DNA from: an uncultured Eubacteriales bacterium
Lineage (GTDB): Bacteria; Bacillota; Clostridia; Christensenellales; CAG-138
Assembly: GCA_900543475.1 (NCBI GenBank)
Contig: UQRU01000084.1
Coordinates: 1-9,612, forward strand
Length of the DNA: 9,612 nucleotides
Reading direction: 5' to 3'
In this document: positions 1 through 6,056 of the stretch, one piece after another
Position numbering within the stretch: the first letter of the stretch is position 1
How the letters are laid out: every line of letters begins with the position of its first letter
Position numbers and translations under genes: made by a program
Notes under the pieces: model-generated
The model's input: only the letters and a program-made list of their open reading frames with translations
What the model was told of the DNA's origin: nothing
Databases searched by the model: none

Positions 1-110
1 CCCGGGCCGGGGCGCCCGCGCCCCTTGGTGGGGGGGGGGGGGGGGGGGCCCCCCCCCCCCCGCCCCCCAAAACGCCGCCGCCCCCCGCCCGGCCACCGCC
101 GCCCTTGGGA
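1..110. other. Low-complexity G/C-run contig end, likely artefact
   Basis: This stretch has long uninterrupted G and C homopolymers (about 31-60), then CCG-rich words. It has no reading frame with gene-like content and no recognisable site. The opposite end of the window degenerates in the same way, and a 20-base word here (69-88) recurs inverted at 9498-9518 with one C fewer in its homopolymer. That pattern is typical of low-quality read tails (for example poly-G calls) carried into an assembly. I would not assign biology to it. Confidence 0.7.
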
Positions 111-170
111 AAAGCGCCACTCCCCCCACTGATCGCCGGAACCCTTTCGCAAGCCGCGATATGGCGCCTT

Positions 171-209
171 GGGAACAAAAGCCGCCTGCATCCAACGGAT
201 GCAGGCGGC
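171..209 (-). terminator. Intrinsic terminator of the ade-xdhABC operon
   Basis: Positions 181-193 and 197-209 are perfect reverse complements (13-bp GC-rich stem, 3-nt loop 194-196). Read on the minus strand, the stem is followed at once by TTTTGTTCCC (180-171), a good U tract. It lies about 31 nt past the stop codon of the last minus-strand gene, as expected for a rho-independent terminator. On the plus strand no T run follows, so it appears to act in one direction. Confidence 0.88.
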
Positions 210-240
210 CGAGCCTTTCTACAAAAACTGGGGCGGGGCG

Positions 241-738
241 TTATCCCTGTTTTTGCGCCAAACGCTTTTTCATGGTCTTTTCCACGGCGTTGAGGATGTT
301 CTCATAGCCGGTGCACCGGCACAGATGGCCGGAAAGGAGCTTGCGCAGCTCGTCCCGGGTATATTCCTTGCCGGATTCCAGGATCTCCACCGCGGACATG
401 ATGAAACCTGGGGTACAGAAACCACACTGCACCGCCGTCTCGTCGATGAAGGCCTGCTGGATGTCGGAAAGCTCCCCGTTGGGGCCCAGGAGGCCCTCCA
501 GGGTACGGATATTCTTGCCGTCCGCCCAGACTGCCAGATAGATGCAGCTATTGAAGCACTCCCCATCGATGAGCACATTACACGCGCCGCACTCCCCCAC
601 CTCGCAGCCCTTTTTCACGGAGGTCATCCGGTAGTCGTTGCGGAGCATATCCGTCAGGGACGCCCGCACGTCCACCATGGCCTCCACAGGCTTGCCGTTG
701 AGGGTAAATTTCACCAGCTTATATTGGATCTGCTGCAT
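241..738 (-). CDS. xdhC: Xanthine dehydrogenase iron-sulfur subunit XdhC
   Basis: This 165-residue protein is the 2x[2Fe-2S] subunit of a three-subunit molybdenum hydroxylase. It passes electrons from the molybdenum site in XdhA to FAD in XdhB, in the cytoplasm. The N-terminal plant-ferredoxin-like domain has C45, C50, C53 and C65 (GCEVGECGAC at 44-53). The C-terminal helical domain has C105-x2-C108 and C140-x-C142, with Q104 just before the first, as in the family. Length is close to E. coli XdhC (159 aa). The ATG shares one base with the xdhB stop (TAATG), and its GGAGGT Shine-Dalgarno lies inside xdhB with about 8 nt spacing, so translational coupling is likely. The symbol follows the E. 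coli scheme; in other bacteria 'XdhC' means an unrelated maturation chaperone, which this is not. Confidence 0.93.
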   Translation of the reverse strand: MQQIQYKLVKFTLNGKPVEAMVDVRASLTDMLRNDYRMTSVKKGCEVGECGACNVLIDGECFNSCIYLAVWADGKNIRTLEGLLGPNGELSDIQQAFIDETAVQCGFCTPGFIMSAVEILESGKEYTRDELRKLLSGHLCRCTGYENILNAVEKTMKKRLAQKQG

Positions 739-1619
739 TACGCTTCACCTCCTGCAAGTCGAATGGCTTCCCGCAGGGCCCGCTGGGCCAACTCCTTTGC
801 CAGGTGCAGCCGGAATTCCCGGCTGGCCCGCCAGCTATCCCGGGGATTGACGTCAGAAAGGGCCGCCTGGCCGAAGCCTTCGATGGTGGCGTCCTCTATG
901 GCCTTGCCCCGGGCGAATGCCTCCGCATGGGGCGCCCGCATGGGCACGGGGCCCGCCACCCCATAGGCGAGGCGGACGTCCTGGATGGTGGTTTTATCCG
1001 GGCTGAGCTTCACGTTCACCGAGCAGCCGGTGGTGGCGATATCCATGGCGTTGCGCATGGCGTACTTGATATAGTGGCCAAAGTAGCCTTCATAGCTTGC
1101 TTTGGGGATCCGGATGGCGGTCTGGATCTCCGCCGGCTGAAGGGAAACCTTGCCGGCGCTTACATACCATTCCTGAATGGGGATCAGGCGCTGGCCGTTG
1201 GGGCCTTCCACCTCCATGACGGCGTCATAGGCCATGAGGGTGGAGCCGCTGTCCGCGCTGGTAACGCCGTTACAGGTGTTGCCGCCGATGGTGCCGATGT
1301 TGCGGATCTGGGGGCCGCCCACCATATCCACCGCCTCTCCCAGCACATTGATATGGGCCTGGATGATAGGGTCCTTGGTGATGTGGGAAAAGCTGGTGAG
1401 GGAACCGATCCGGATGGCGCCGTCCGCCTCCAGGGTAACGCCCCTAAGCTCGTCCAGCCCATAGATGCTTACCAGCTCGCAGCCTGCCAGTTTGCCCTCC
1501 CGCATCTTGATGAGCACATCGCTGCCCCCGGCGATGATATGGGCCGCCGGATGGGCCTGCAAAAGGGCGATGGCGTCCTTTACGCTCGTGGCTTCGTAGA
1601 GTGCTTTGATATCGTACAT
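738..1619 (-). CDS. xdhB: Xanthine dehydrogenase FAD-binding subunit XdhB
   Basis: This 293-residue protein is the FAD subunit, which receives electrons from the XdhC iron-sulfur clusters and passes them to NAD+ or another acceptor. Visible family hallmarks are the flavin-binding AGGSDVL at 30-36, the glycine-rich GGPQIRNIGTIGGNTCNG at 101-118, and, in the C-terminal CO-dehydrogenase-flavoprotein-like domain, a DSWRASREFR segment at 261-270 followed by a conserved helix. Length almost equals E. coli XdhB (292 aa). The ATG sits 5 nt behind a GGAGG Shine-Dalgarno, 15 nt after the xdhA stop. The end overlaps the xdhC start by one base. The order xdhA-xdhB-xdhC is as in E. coli. I see nothing truncated. 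The physiological electron acceptor cannot be read from the sequence. Confidence 0.93.
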   Translation of the reverse strand: MYDIKALYEATSVKDAIALLQAHPAAHIIAGGSDVLIKMREGKLAGCELVSIYGLDELRGVTLEADGAIRIGSLTSFSHITKDPIIQAHINVLGEAVDMVGGPQIRNIGTIGGNTCNGVTSADSGSTLMAYDAVMEVEGPNGQRLIPIQEWYVSAGKVSLQPAEIQTAIRIPKASYEGYFGHYIKYAMRNAMDIATTGCSVNVKLSPDKTTIQDVRLAYGVAGPVPMRAPHAEAFARGKAIEDATIEGFGQAALSDVNPRDSWRASREFRLHLAKELAQRALREAIRLAGGEA

Positions 1620-1634
1620 ATTGGCCTCCCCTCC

Positions 1635-3917
1635 TTACAGCAGCCCGGCCTCTTTGAACTTGGCAAAGAGGACATGGGGCGTGATGGGCGCGCGGTCAAT
1701 GGCCACGCCCGTGGCGTTCAAGATGGCGTTGCGGATGGCGGGTGCGCCGGAACAGGCCGGCGGCTCGCCCAACGCCTTGGTCCCAAAGGGGCTGGTGGGC
1801 TCATAGTTTTCCACAAACCGGGCCGCCAGATCCGGATGGTCCATGGTGGTGGAAAGCTTGTAATCCAACAGGTTGTTGTTGAGGGGCTTACCGGTCTTGG
1901 GATCGAAGAGCAGCTGTTCGGACAGCCCGTAACCGATGGCCATGCTCATGCCGCCGTGTACCTGGGCTTCCGCCAAGGCGGGATTAATCAACCGGCCGCA
2001 ATCGTGTACGTTCACCATGTCGATGAGCTTCACCTTGCACAGGGGGATATCCACCTCCACCTCCGCGAAGCTGCACCCAAAGGAATAGGCGTTGTTTTTG
2101 ATCTGGTAGGTGCTTTCCGCGGTCATATGCTGGCTATGGGTCAGGCTATAGAGGGCCTCGGTGGCCAGCTCGCCCAGGCTCATGAGTTTGCGGCCGTCGG
2201 TGGTGCGCACGATATACCCTTCCTGGATATCCAGGTTGTTCACATCCTGGCGGGTCAGCTCCTTGGCGTATAGGAGGATGCGCTCCTTGAGCAGCAGCCC
2301 GGTCTGCTTGATGGCAAAGCCGCCCACATAGGTCTGCCGGGAAGCGTATGCGCCGGTGCCAAAGGGGGTCAGGTCCGTATCCTGGGTGGAGACGGTATGT
2401 ACCATGTCCACCGGGATGCCCACCGTATCCGCCGCCATCTGGGCAAAGGCCGTATCCGCCCCCTGGCCGATCTCGGTCTCGCCCAGCTGGAGCTGAATGG
2501 AGCCATCCTGGTTGAGCACCATCCGGCAGGAGCTGGACTCCAGGCTGATGGGCCATACCGCCGTGTTGTACCAGAACAGGGCCATGCCCACCCCCCGGCG
2601 CACCGGGCCGGTCTGGTTGGCGTATTCCTTCCGCTTGCGTTCATAGTCCAGGTATTCCATGCCCTTTTCCATGCACTGGCCCAGGCTGTCCGCATAGTTT
2701 TCATTTTTGCTAAAGCCGTCCACATATCCTACGGGCATCCTGTGGTCCTTGCGGAACTGGATGCTATCCGCCCCCAAGGCCCTGGCCACGTCCTCCATGT
2801 GGCACTCGCCGGCGAACATGGCCTGGGGAATGCCGTAGCCCCGCATGGCCCCTGCCGCAGGCTTATTGGTAAAGACGCTATAGGCGTCCCCTTCCACGTT
2901 GGGGCAGGGATACAGCTGGGGGAAGGCCCCCATGCCCTTGGCCACCACCCCGTGGCCATGGGAAGCGTAGGCGCCCTGGTCGGAGAAGCATTCGATCTTG
3001 CGGGCGGCAAAGGAGCCGTCCGGCCGGACCCAGCTGATGATATGGGTGCGGATGGCATGGCGCACCCGGTTGCAAACGAAGGTTTCCTCCCGGCTCACGT
3101 CCAGCTTTACCAGCCTGCCGCCCACCACCGTGGAAAGGTAGGCGCACAGGGGCTCATATAGGGCGTCCTGCTTGTTGCCGAAGCCGCCGCCGATGTAGGG
3201 CTTGATGATGCGCACATCCCCCCAGGGGATGCCCAAGGCCTGGCCCACGATCCGCCGGACGATGTGGGGGATCTGGGTGGAGGCGACCACCGTGATCCGC
3301 TTGCCCTCCTGGTAGGCGTAGGCGATGTGGTTTTCGATGTGACAATGCTGCACGGTGGGGGTATCGTACCAGCCCTCCACCTTGATGAGGCCGGGCTCCT
3401 TGATGGCCTCGGCGTAATTTCCCAGCCGGATGGAGGTATGGTTGAGGATGTTGCCCGGGTATTCCTCGTGGAGCTGGGGCGCCTCCGGCTTCATGGCCTC
3501 CTGGACGTCCAGCACGAAGGGGAAGGTCTCATATTCCACCTTGATGGCCCGCAGGGCCTGTTGGGCGGCCACCTCGTCCTCCGCCACCACCGCTGCGATA
3601 TCGTCCCCATAGAACCGGATGTGCTTTGTGAGCAGCAGCCGGTCCGCCACATCCTGGTGGGCGGGGTCCGTGCTCCAGGGATGGCCGGCGGTGGGGAATT
3701 TATACGGGGGCACATCGAAGCAGGTAACCACCTTCACCACGCCGGGTATGGCCTGGGCCGCGGAAACATCCATGGACTTCACCTGGCCGTGGGCAATGGT
3801 GGCGTGGAGAATTTTCGCCACCAGGGCGCCTTTATCCGCCAGGTCATCGGTATATTTGGCCCGCCCTGTCACCTTATCCAGGGCGTCCACCCGCTTGACG
3901 CTTTGACCTATGCTCAT
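1635..3917 (-). CDS. xdhA: Xanthine dehydrogenase molybdopterin subunit XdhA
   Basis: This is the catalytic molybdenum-cofactor subunit (760 aa from ATG at 3917; E. coli XdhA is about 752). It hydroxylates purines such as hypoxanthine to xanthine using water as the oxygen source. The N-terminal aldehyde-oxidase/xanthine-dehydrogenase a/b hammerhead domain covers about residues 14-125; the cofactor-binding domains follow. Visible motifs are GGGFGNKQD (243-251), AMRGYGIPQ (357-365, R359), GETEIGQGAD (479-488), a serine/arginine loop ASRQTYVGG (525-533), and GEPPACSG (717-724), whose E718 matches the catalytic base of the family. An upstream TTG at 3923 is only 3 nt from the Shine-Dalgarno, so I prefer the ATG 9 nt away. 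The Shine-Dalgarno overlaps the ade stop codon (TAGGAGG), suggesting coupling to ade. Overall resemblance to E. coli XdhA from memory supports a purine substrate, but related enzymes use other N-heterocycles. Confidence 0.92.
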   Translation of the reverse strand: MSIGQSVKRVDALDKVTGRAKYTDDLADKGALVAKILHATIAHGQVKSMDVSAAQAIPGVVKVVTCFDVPPYKFPTAGHPWSTDPAHQDVADRLLLTKHIRFYGDDIAAVVAEDEVAAQQALRAIKVEYETFPFVLDVQEAMKPEAPQLHEEYPGNILNHTSIRLGNYAEAIKEPGLIKVEGWYDTPTVQHCHIENHIAYAYQEGKRITVVASTQIPHIVRRIVGQALGIPWGDVRIIKPYIGGGFGNKQDALYEPLCAYLSTVVGGRLVKLDVSREETFVCNRVRHAIRTHIISWVRPDGSFAARKIECFSDQGAYASHGHGVVAKGMGAFPQLYPCPNVEGDAYSVFTNKPAAGAMRGYGIPQAMFAGECHMEDVARALGADSIQFRKDHRMPVGYVDGFSKNENYADSLGQCMEKGMEYLDYERKRKEYANQTGPVRRGVGMALFWYNTAVWPISLESSSCRMVLNQDGSIQLQLGETEIGQGADTAFAQMAADTVGIPVDMVHTVSTQDTDLTPFGTGAYASRQTYVGGFAIKQTGLLLKERILLYAKELTRQDVNNLDIQEGYIVRTTDGRKLMSLGELATEALYSLTHSQHMTAESTYQIKNNAYSFGCSFAEVEVDIPLCKVKLIDMVNVHDCGRLINPALAEAQVHGGMSMAIGYGLSEQLLFDPKTGKPLNNNLLDYKLSTTMDHPDLAARFVENYEPTSPFGTKALGEPPACSGAPAIRNAILNATGVAIDRAPITPHVLFAKFKEAGLL

Positions 3918-3930
3918 TGGCAAATTCCTC

Positions 3931-5622
3931 CTATTTTATGAAACTCATGGTAGTTACGTCAAAGAGCCCTTCATCCGTGAGCCGGATATCCGGGATCACA
4001 GGCAGGGCCAGGAAGCTTAAGGTAACCAGCGGGTCGCTCTGGCCGCTGCAGCCGATGCTGGCTGCCGCCCCCAGCAGGGCCTGCTGCCGGGCCAGCACAT
4101 CCTCCACCGGCGCGTCGGTCATGACCCCGGCGATGGGCAGGGGCAGCCGGGCCAATACGATGCCCTGGCTTACCACGCAGAAGCCGCCCCCGCATTCCTG
4201 GAGGGCCTCCGCCGCCATAAGCATATCCCGGTCGTTGTCCCCGGCGATCACCAGGTTGTGGCTATCATGGGCCACCGTAGAGGCGATGGCGCCGTTGTGG
4301 ATGTTGAGCCCCTCCACGATCCCCAGGCCAATGCTGCCGGTGCGGTGATGCCGTTCGATCACCGCCAGCTTGTTCAGCTTCCCATCCGGCTGGAAGAAGC
4401 CCTGGGCATCCCGCTGGACCTTCCGGTCCAGCCGCCGGGTCACCAGCTGGCCCTCCGTCAAGCCGATCACCGGCATGACCTCCTTGGCCTTGAGGGCCAG
4501 GTCCGCCGCATACAGCCGGCCCAGCCGCACGCTGTTGTAAACCGCCGGGGGCAGGATGGGCGCGGTCATGGTAAAGCCGGGATCATAGGGCTTGCCAAAC
4601 CGGGTGAATACCTGCAGGGCCTTGAAGTCCTTCAGGTCCTCAAAGAGCACCATATCCCCCTTATACCCCGGGGCAATGGCGCCGATGTTCCTTAGGCCGT
4701 AGGCCCGGGCGGCATTGTAGCTGGCCATGCGCACCGCCTCCACCGGGGAAACGCCGCAGCGCACCGCCAGGGCGGCGATGCAGTTGATATGGCCCTCGGA
4801 ACGGATGTTCTCCAAATGCTTGTCGTCGGTGCAGAAGAACATATTGTCCGTGGGCAGCTTGTTTTCCACGATCTTCCGAAGCAGCTCCTCGATGCCGTTG
4901 GCCGCAGAGCCTACCCGGATCAGGATCCGCATGCCGGTGCGGAGCTTTTCCAATACCTCCTCATAGTTGGAGCATTCGTGATCCGTGGAGGGGCCGGCCA
5001 CCCGGTAGGCGTTCAGCTCCATGCCGGAAAGCAGGGGAGCGTGGCCGTCGATGGGCTTGCCCTCAAACAGCCGCAGCTTATCCAGCATTTCCTTGCTGCC
5101 GTTCACGGTGGACACATAGTCCATGACCTCCCCCAGGCCCAGGATGCGGCTCTTGTGGATGAATTGCTCCATGTCCTCCGCCACCAGCTCCGCGCCGCTG
5201 TGCTCAAAGGGCGTGGCGGGCACGCAGCTGGGCATCATAAACATGACCCGAAGGGGCAGGTCGTCCGTAAGCTTATACATGGCCCGCACCCCGGCTACCC
5301 CCGCCACATTGGCGATCTCATGGGGGTCTGCGATGATGGTGGTGGTGCCATGGGGCATCACCACCCGGGCAAAACTCTCCGGGATGACCATGGAAGACTC
5401 GATATGCACATGCCCATCGATGAAGCCGGGGCATAGATATGCCCCGTTTGCCTGTATTTCATGCTGGCAGCTGTACTGCCCTACGCCGATGATGGTATCC
5501 TCATAGAGGGCCACGTCCCCCCGGATGATCTCCCCTGTAAATACGTTGACCACATTGGCGTCCTTGATGACAAGGGTAGCCTTTCCTGTTAACGCAGCAT
5601 GGATCAGTTCGTGTTGTTTCAT
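3931..5622 (-). CDS. ade: Adenine deaminase
   Basis: This enzyme hydrolyses adenine to hypoxanthine and ammonia. It is a metal-dependent amidohydrolase of the Ade family, unrelated to adenosine deaminase. From the ATG at 5622 it has 563 residues, near the usual 570-590. The TIM barrel carries GFIDGHVHIESSM (66-78) with metal ligands H71 and H73, ADPHEIAN (98-105), E165 in LGEVM, H194 in DGHAP, H215, and CTDDKH (264-269) with the expected acidic residues. The C-terminal part is the Ade-specific domain. A GTG at 5634 would extend it by four residues, but it abuts the Shine-Dalgarno (5635-5640) and cannot plausibly be used. It is the first gene of the minus-strand unit, 13 nt before xdhA, and so feeds hypoxanthine directly to the dehydrogenase encoded next to it. 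Confidence 0.94.
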   Translation of the reverse strand: MKQHELIHAALTGKATLVIKDANVVNVFTGEIIRGDVALYEDTIIGVGQYSCQHEIQANGAYLCPGFIDGHVHIESSMVIPESFARVVMPHGTTTIIADPHEIANVAGVAGVRAMYKLTDDLPLRVMFMMPSCVPATPFEHSGAELVAEDMEQFIHKSRILGLGEVMDYVSTVNGSKEMLDKLRLFEGKPIDGHAPLLSGMELNAYRVAGPSTDHECSNYEEVLEKLRTGMRILIRVGSAANGIEELLRKIVENKLPTDNMFFCTDDKHLENIRSEGHINCIAALAVRCGVSPVEAVRMASYNAARAYGLRNIGAIAPGYKGDMVLFEDLKDFKALQVFTRFGKPYDPGFTMTAPILPPAVYNSVRLGRLYAADLALKAKEVMPVIGLTEGQLVTRRLDRKVQRDAQGFFQPDGKLNKLAVIERHHRTGSIGLGIVEGLNIHNGAIASTVAHDSHNLVIAGDNDRDMLMAAEALQECGGGFCVVSQGIVLARLPLPIAGVMTDAPVEDVLARQQALLGAAASIGCSGQSDPLVTLSFLALPVIPDIRLTDEGLFDVTTMSFIK

Positions 5623-5634
5623 AAAAAATAGCAC

Positions 5635-5640
5635 ACCTCC
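5635..5640 (-). promoter_or_regulatory. Ribosome binding site deciding the ade start
   Basis: On the minus strand this reads GGAGGT. The GTG codon at 5634-5632 follows it immediately and is too close to serve as start. The ATG at 5622-5620 lies 12 nt away, somewhat long but workable, across a T-rich spacer. Confidence 0.75.
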
Positions 5641-5670
5641 ATTTCCATGATGTTAAGTGGATGGTTCCAG

Positions 5671-5691
5671 CCAGGCGTAATTTTACGCCGG
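5671..5691. repeat. Inverted repeat, candidate operator or leader hairpin
   Basis: GGCGTAA (5674-5680) and TTACGCC (5683-5689) are perfect 7-base inverted arms around a 2-base centre, with CC/GG flanks that extend the symmetry imperfectly. It lies about 50 nt upstream of the ade start and downstream of the candidate ade promoter. It could be a protein-binding site, or an RNA hairpin in the ade leader. The half-site CCAGGCGTAA recurs almost exactly (CCTGGCGTAA) at 5797-5806. Confidence 0.5.
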
Positions 5692-5763
5692 ATTGTGAAG
5701 AAAATAGCAGAAAATGTGTTTGGAGGAAATAAATATTTTGAGCCTATTTCTTTGTTATCCTGT

Positions 5764-5792
5764 AGTATAACACAGCCATTCATGGATAGTAA
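5764..5792 (-). promoter_or_regulatory. Candidate promoter for ade-xdhABC
   Basis: On the minus strand a TATACT -10 box (5769-5764) is preceded by TG one base upstream (TGTTATACT, an extended -10). A weak -35, TTACTA (5792-5787), lies 17 nt further up. Transcription would begin near 5757, giving a leader of about 135 nt that contains the inverted repeat at 5671-5691. GTTAT and ATAAC arms (5754-5758, 5767-5771) overlap the -10 box. Confidence 0.5.
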
Positions 5793-5796
5793 CCCC

Positions 5797-5806
5797 CCTG
5801 GCGTAA
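5797..5806. repeat. Second copy of the CCWGGCGTAA half-site
   Basis: CCTGGCGTAA here differs by one base from CCAGGCGTAA at 5671-5680. The copies start 126 nt apart and flank the candidate ade promoter, the second lying just upstream of its -35 box. That arrangement fits a regulator binding both sites, but this copy has no clear second arm, so it may be a chance match. Confidence 0.35.
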
Positions 5807-5869
5807 ATATTTTTGGCGGTTCGTTATCCTATCGCCAGAACAGCGTCCGCAGCCCTGTGAACCTTTTCC

Positions 5870-5898
5870 TTGCAAAGCCCTTTATAAAATGGTATCCT
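5870..5898 (+). promoter_or_regulatory. Candidate promoter for the hydantoinase-mocA-guaD unit
   Basis: TTGCAA (5870-5875) and TATCCT (5893-5898) are separated by exactly 17 nt. Each box matches the sigma-70 consensus at four of six bases. Initiation would fall near 5905, giving a leader of about 150 nt. An alternative -10, TATATT, overlaps at 5898-5903 but has no good -35. Confidence 0.45.
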
Positions 5899-5997
5899 AT
5901 ATTTGTGACAGGACGCATATAGGTTCGCGGATCCGGCGCGGACGTTTCTACGGGCATCTTTTCAAGCCCCCTATGAGCGCCGCCGCGGTCTTGGCCC

Positions 5998-6023
5998 GGC
6001 CGGTCGCTTTTTTCTTACCGGCC
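5998..6023 (+). other. Leader hairpin with T-rich loop before the hydantoinase gene
   Basis: GGCCGGT (5998-6004) pairs with ACCGGCC (6017-6023) around a 12-base pyrimidine-rich loop. It ends about 20 nt before the Shine-Dalgarno AGGAGG (6045-6050). It has no T run directly after the stem, so it is not a clear terminator. It could affect translation or be incidental. Confidence 0.35.
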
Positions 6024-6056
6024 TTCCCCATGCTTTTCTTTTTCAGGAGGCTTCCT

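Larger units (their letters stand above)
5623..6056. other. Divergent intergenic regulatory region between ade and the hydantoinase gene
   Basis: This 434-base gap separates the two divergent start codons. Its left two thirds is clearly more AT-rich than the flanking genes. It holds a candidate promoter for each direction, an inverted repeat (5671-5691), a second copy of that half-site (5797-5806), three spaced copies of a GTTATCCT-like box (5754, 5823, 5891), and a GC hairpin with a T-rich loop (5998-6023). The reading frame open from 5889 to 6056 ahead of the hydantoinase start codes for nothing like the enzyme and lacks a Shine-Dalgarno. I looked for a purine riboswitch core and did not recognise one on either strand. 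Confidence 0.7.

Noticed and set aside
31..60. G-quadruplex or i-motif forming tract at the left end
   Set aside because: The G and C runs are adjacent homopolymers at a degenerate contig end, better explained by sequencing or assembly error.
169..966. A 265-codon plus-strand open frame at the left side
   Set aside because: It runs antisense to xdhC and xdhB, begins inside the terminator region, has no Shine-Dalgarno and resembles no protein family.
804..2273. A 489-codon open frame on the plus strand opposite xdhB and xdhA
   Set aside because: It is antisense to two well-supported genes and its translation is rich in Gly, His, Ala and Asp with no family motif, as expected for the shadow of a GC-rich gene.
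5647..5922. A 91-codon plus-strand open frame in the intergenic gap
   Set aside because: It spans the candidate promoters and repeats, lacks a Shine-Dalgarno, and its composition is that of noncoding AT-rich DNA.
5889..6056. N-terminal extension of the hydantoinase
   Set aside because: The added 56 residues do not resemble the family, no ribosome binding site precedes 5889, and its ATG overlaps the candidate promoter spacer. The ATG at 6057 has an ideal Shine-Dalgarno and family-like N-terminus.
5635..6056. Possible purine (guanine/adenine) riboswitch in the divergent gap
   Set aside because: Expected for purine genes, but I could not find the conserved three-way-junction core on either strand.
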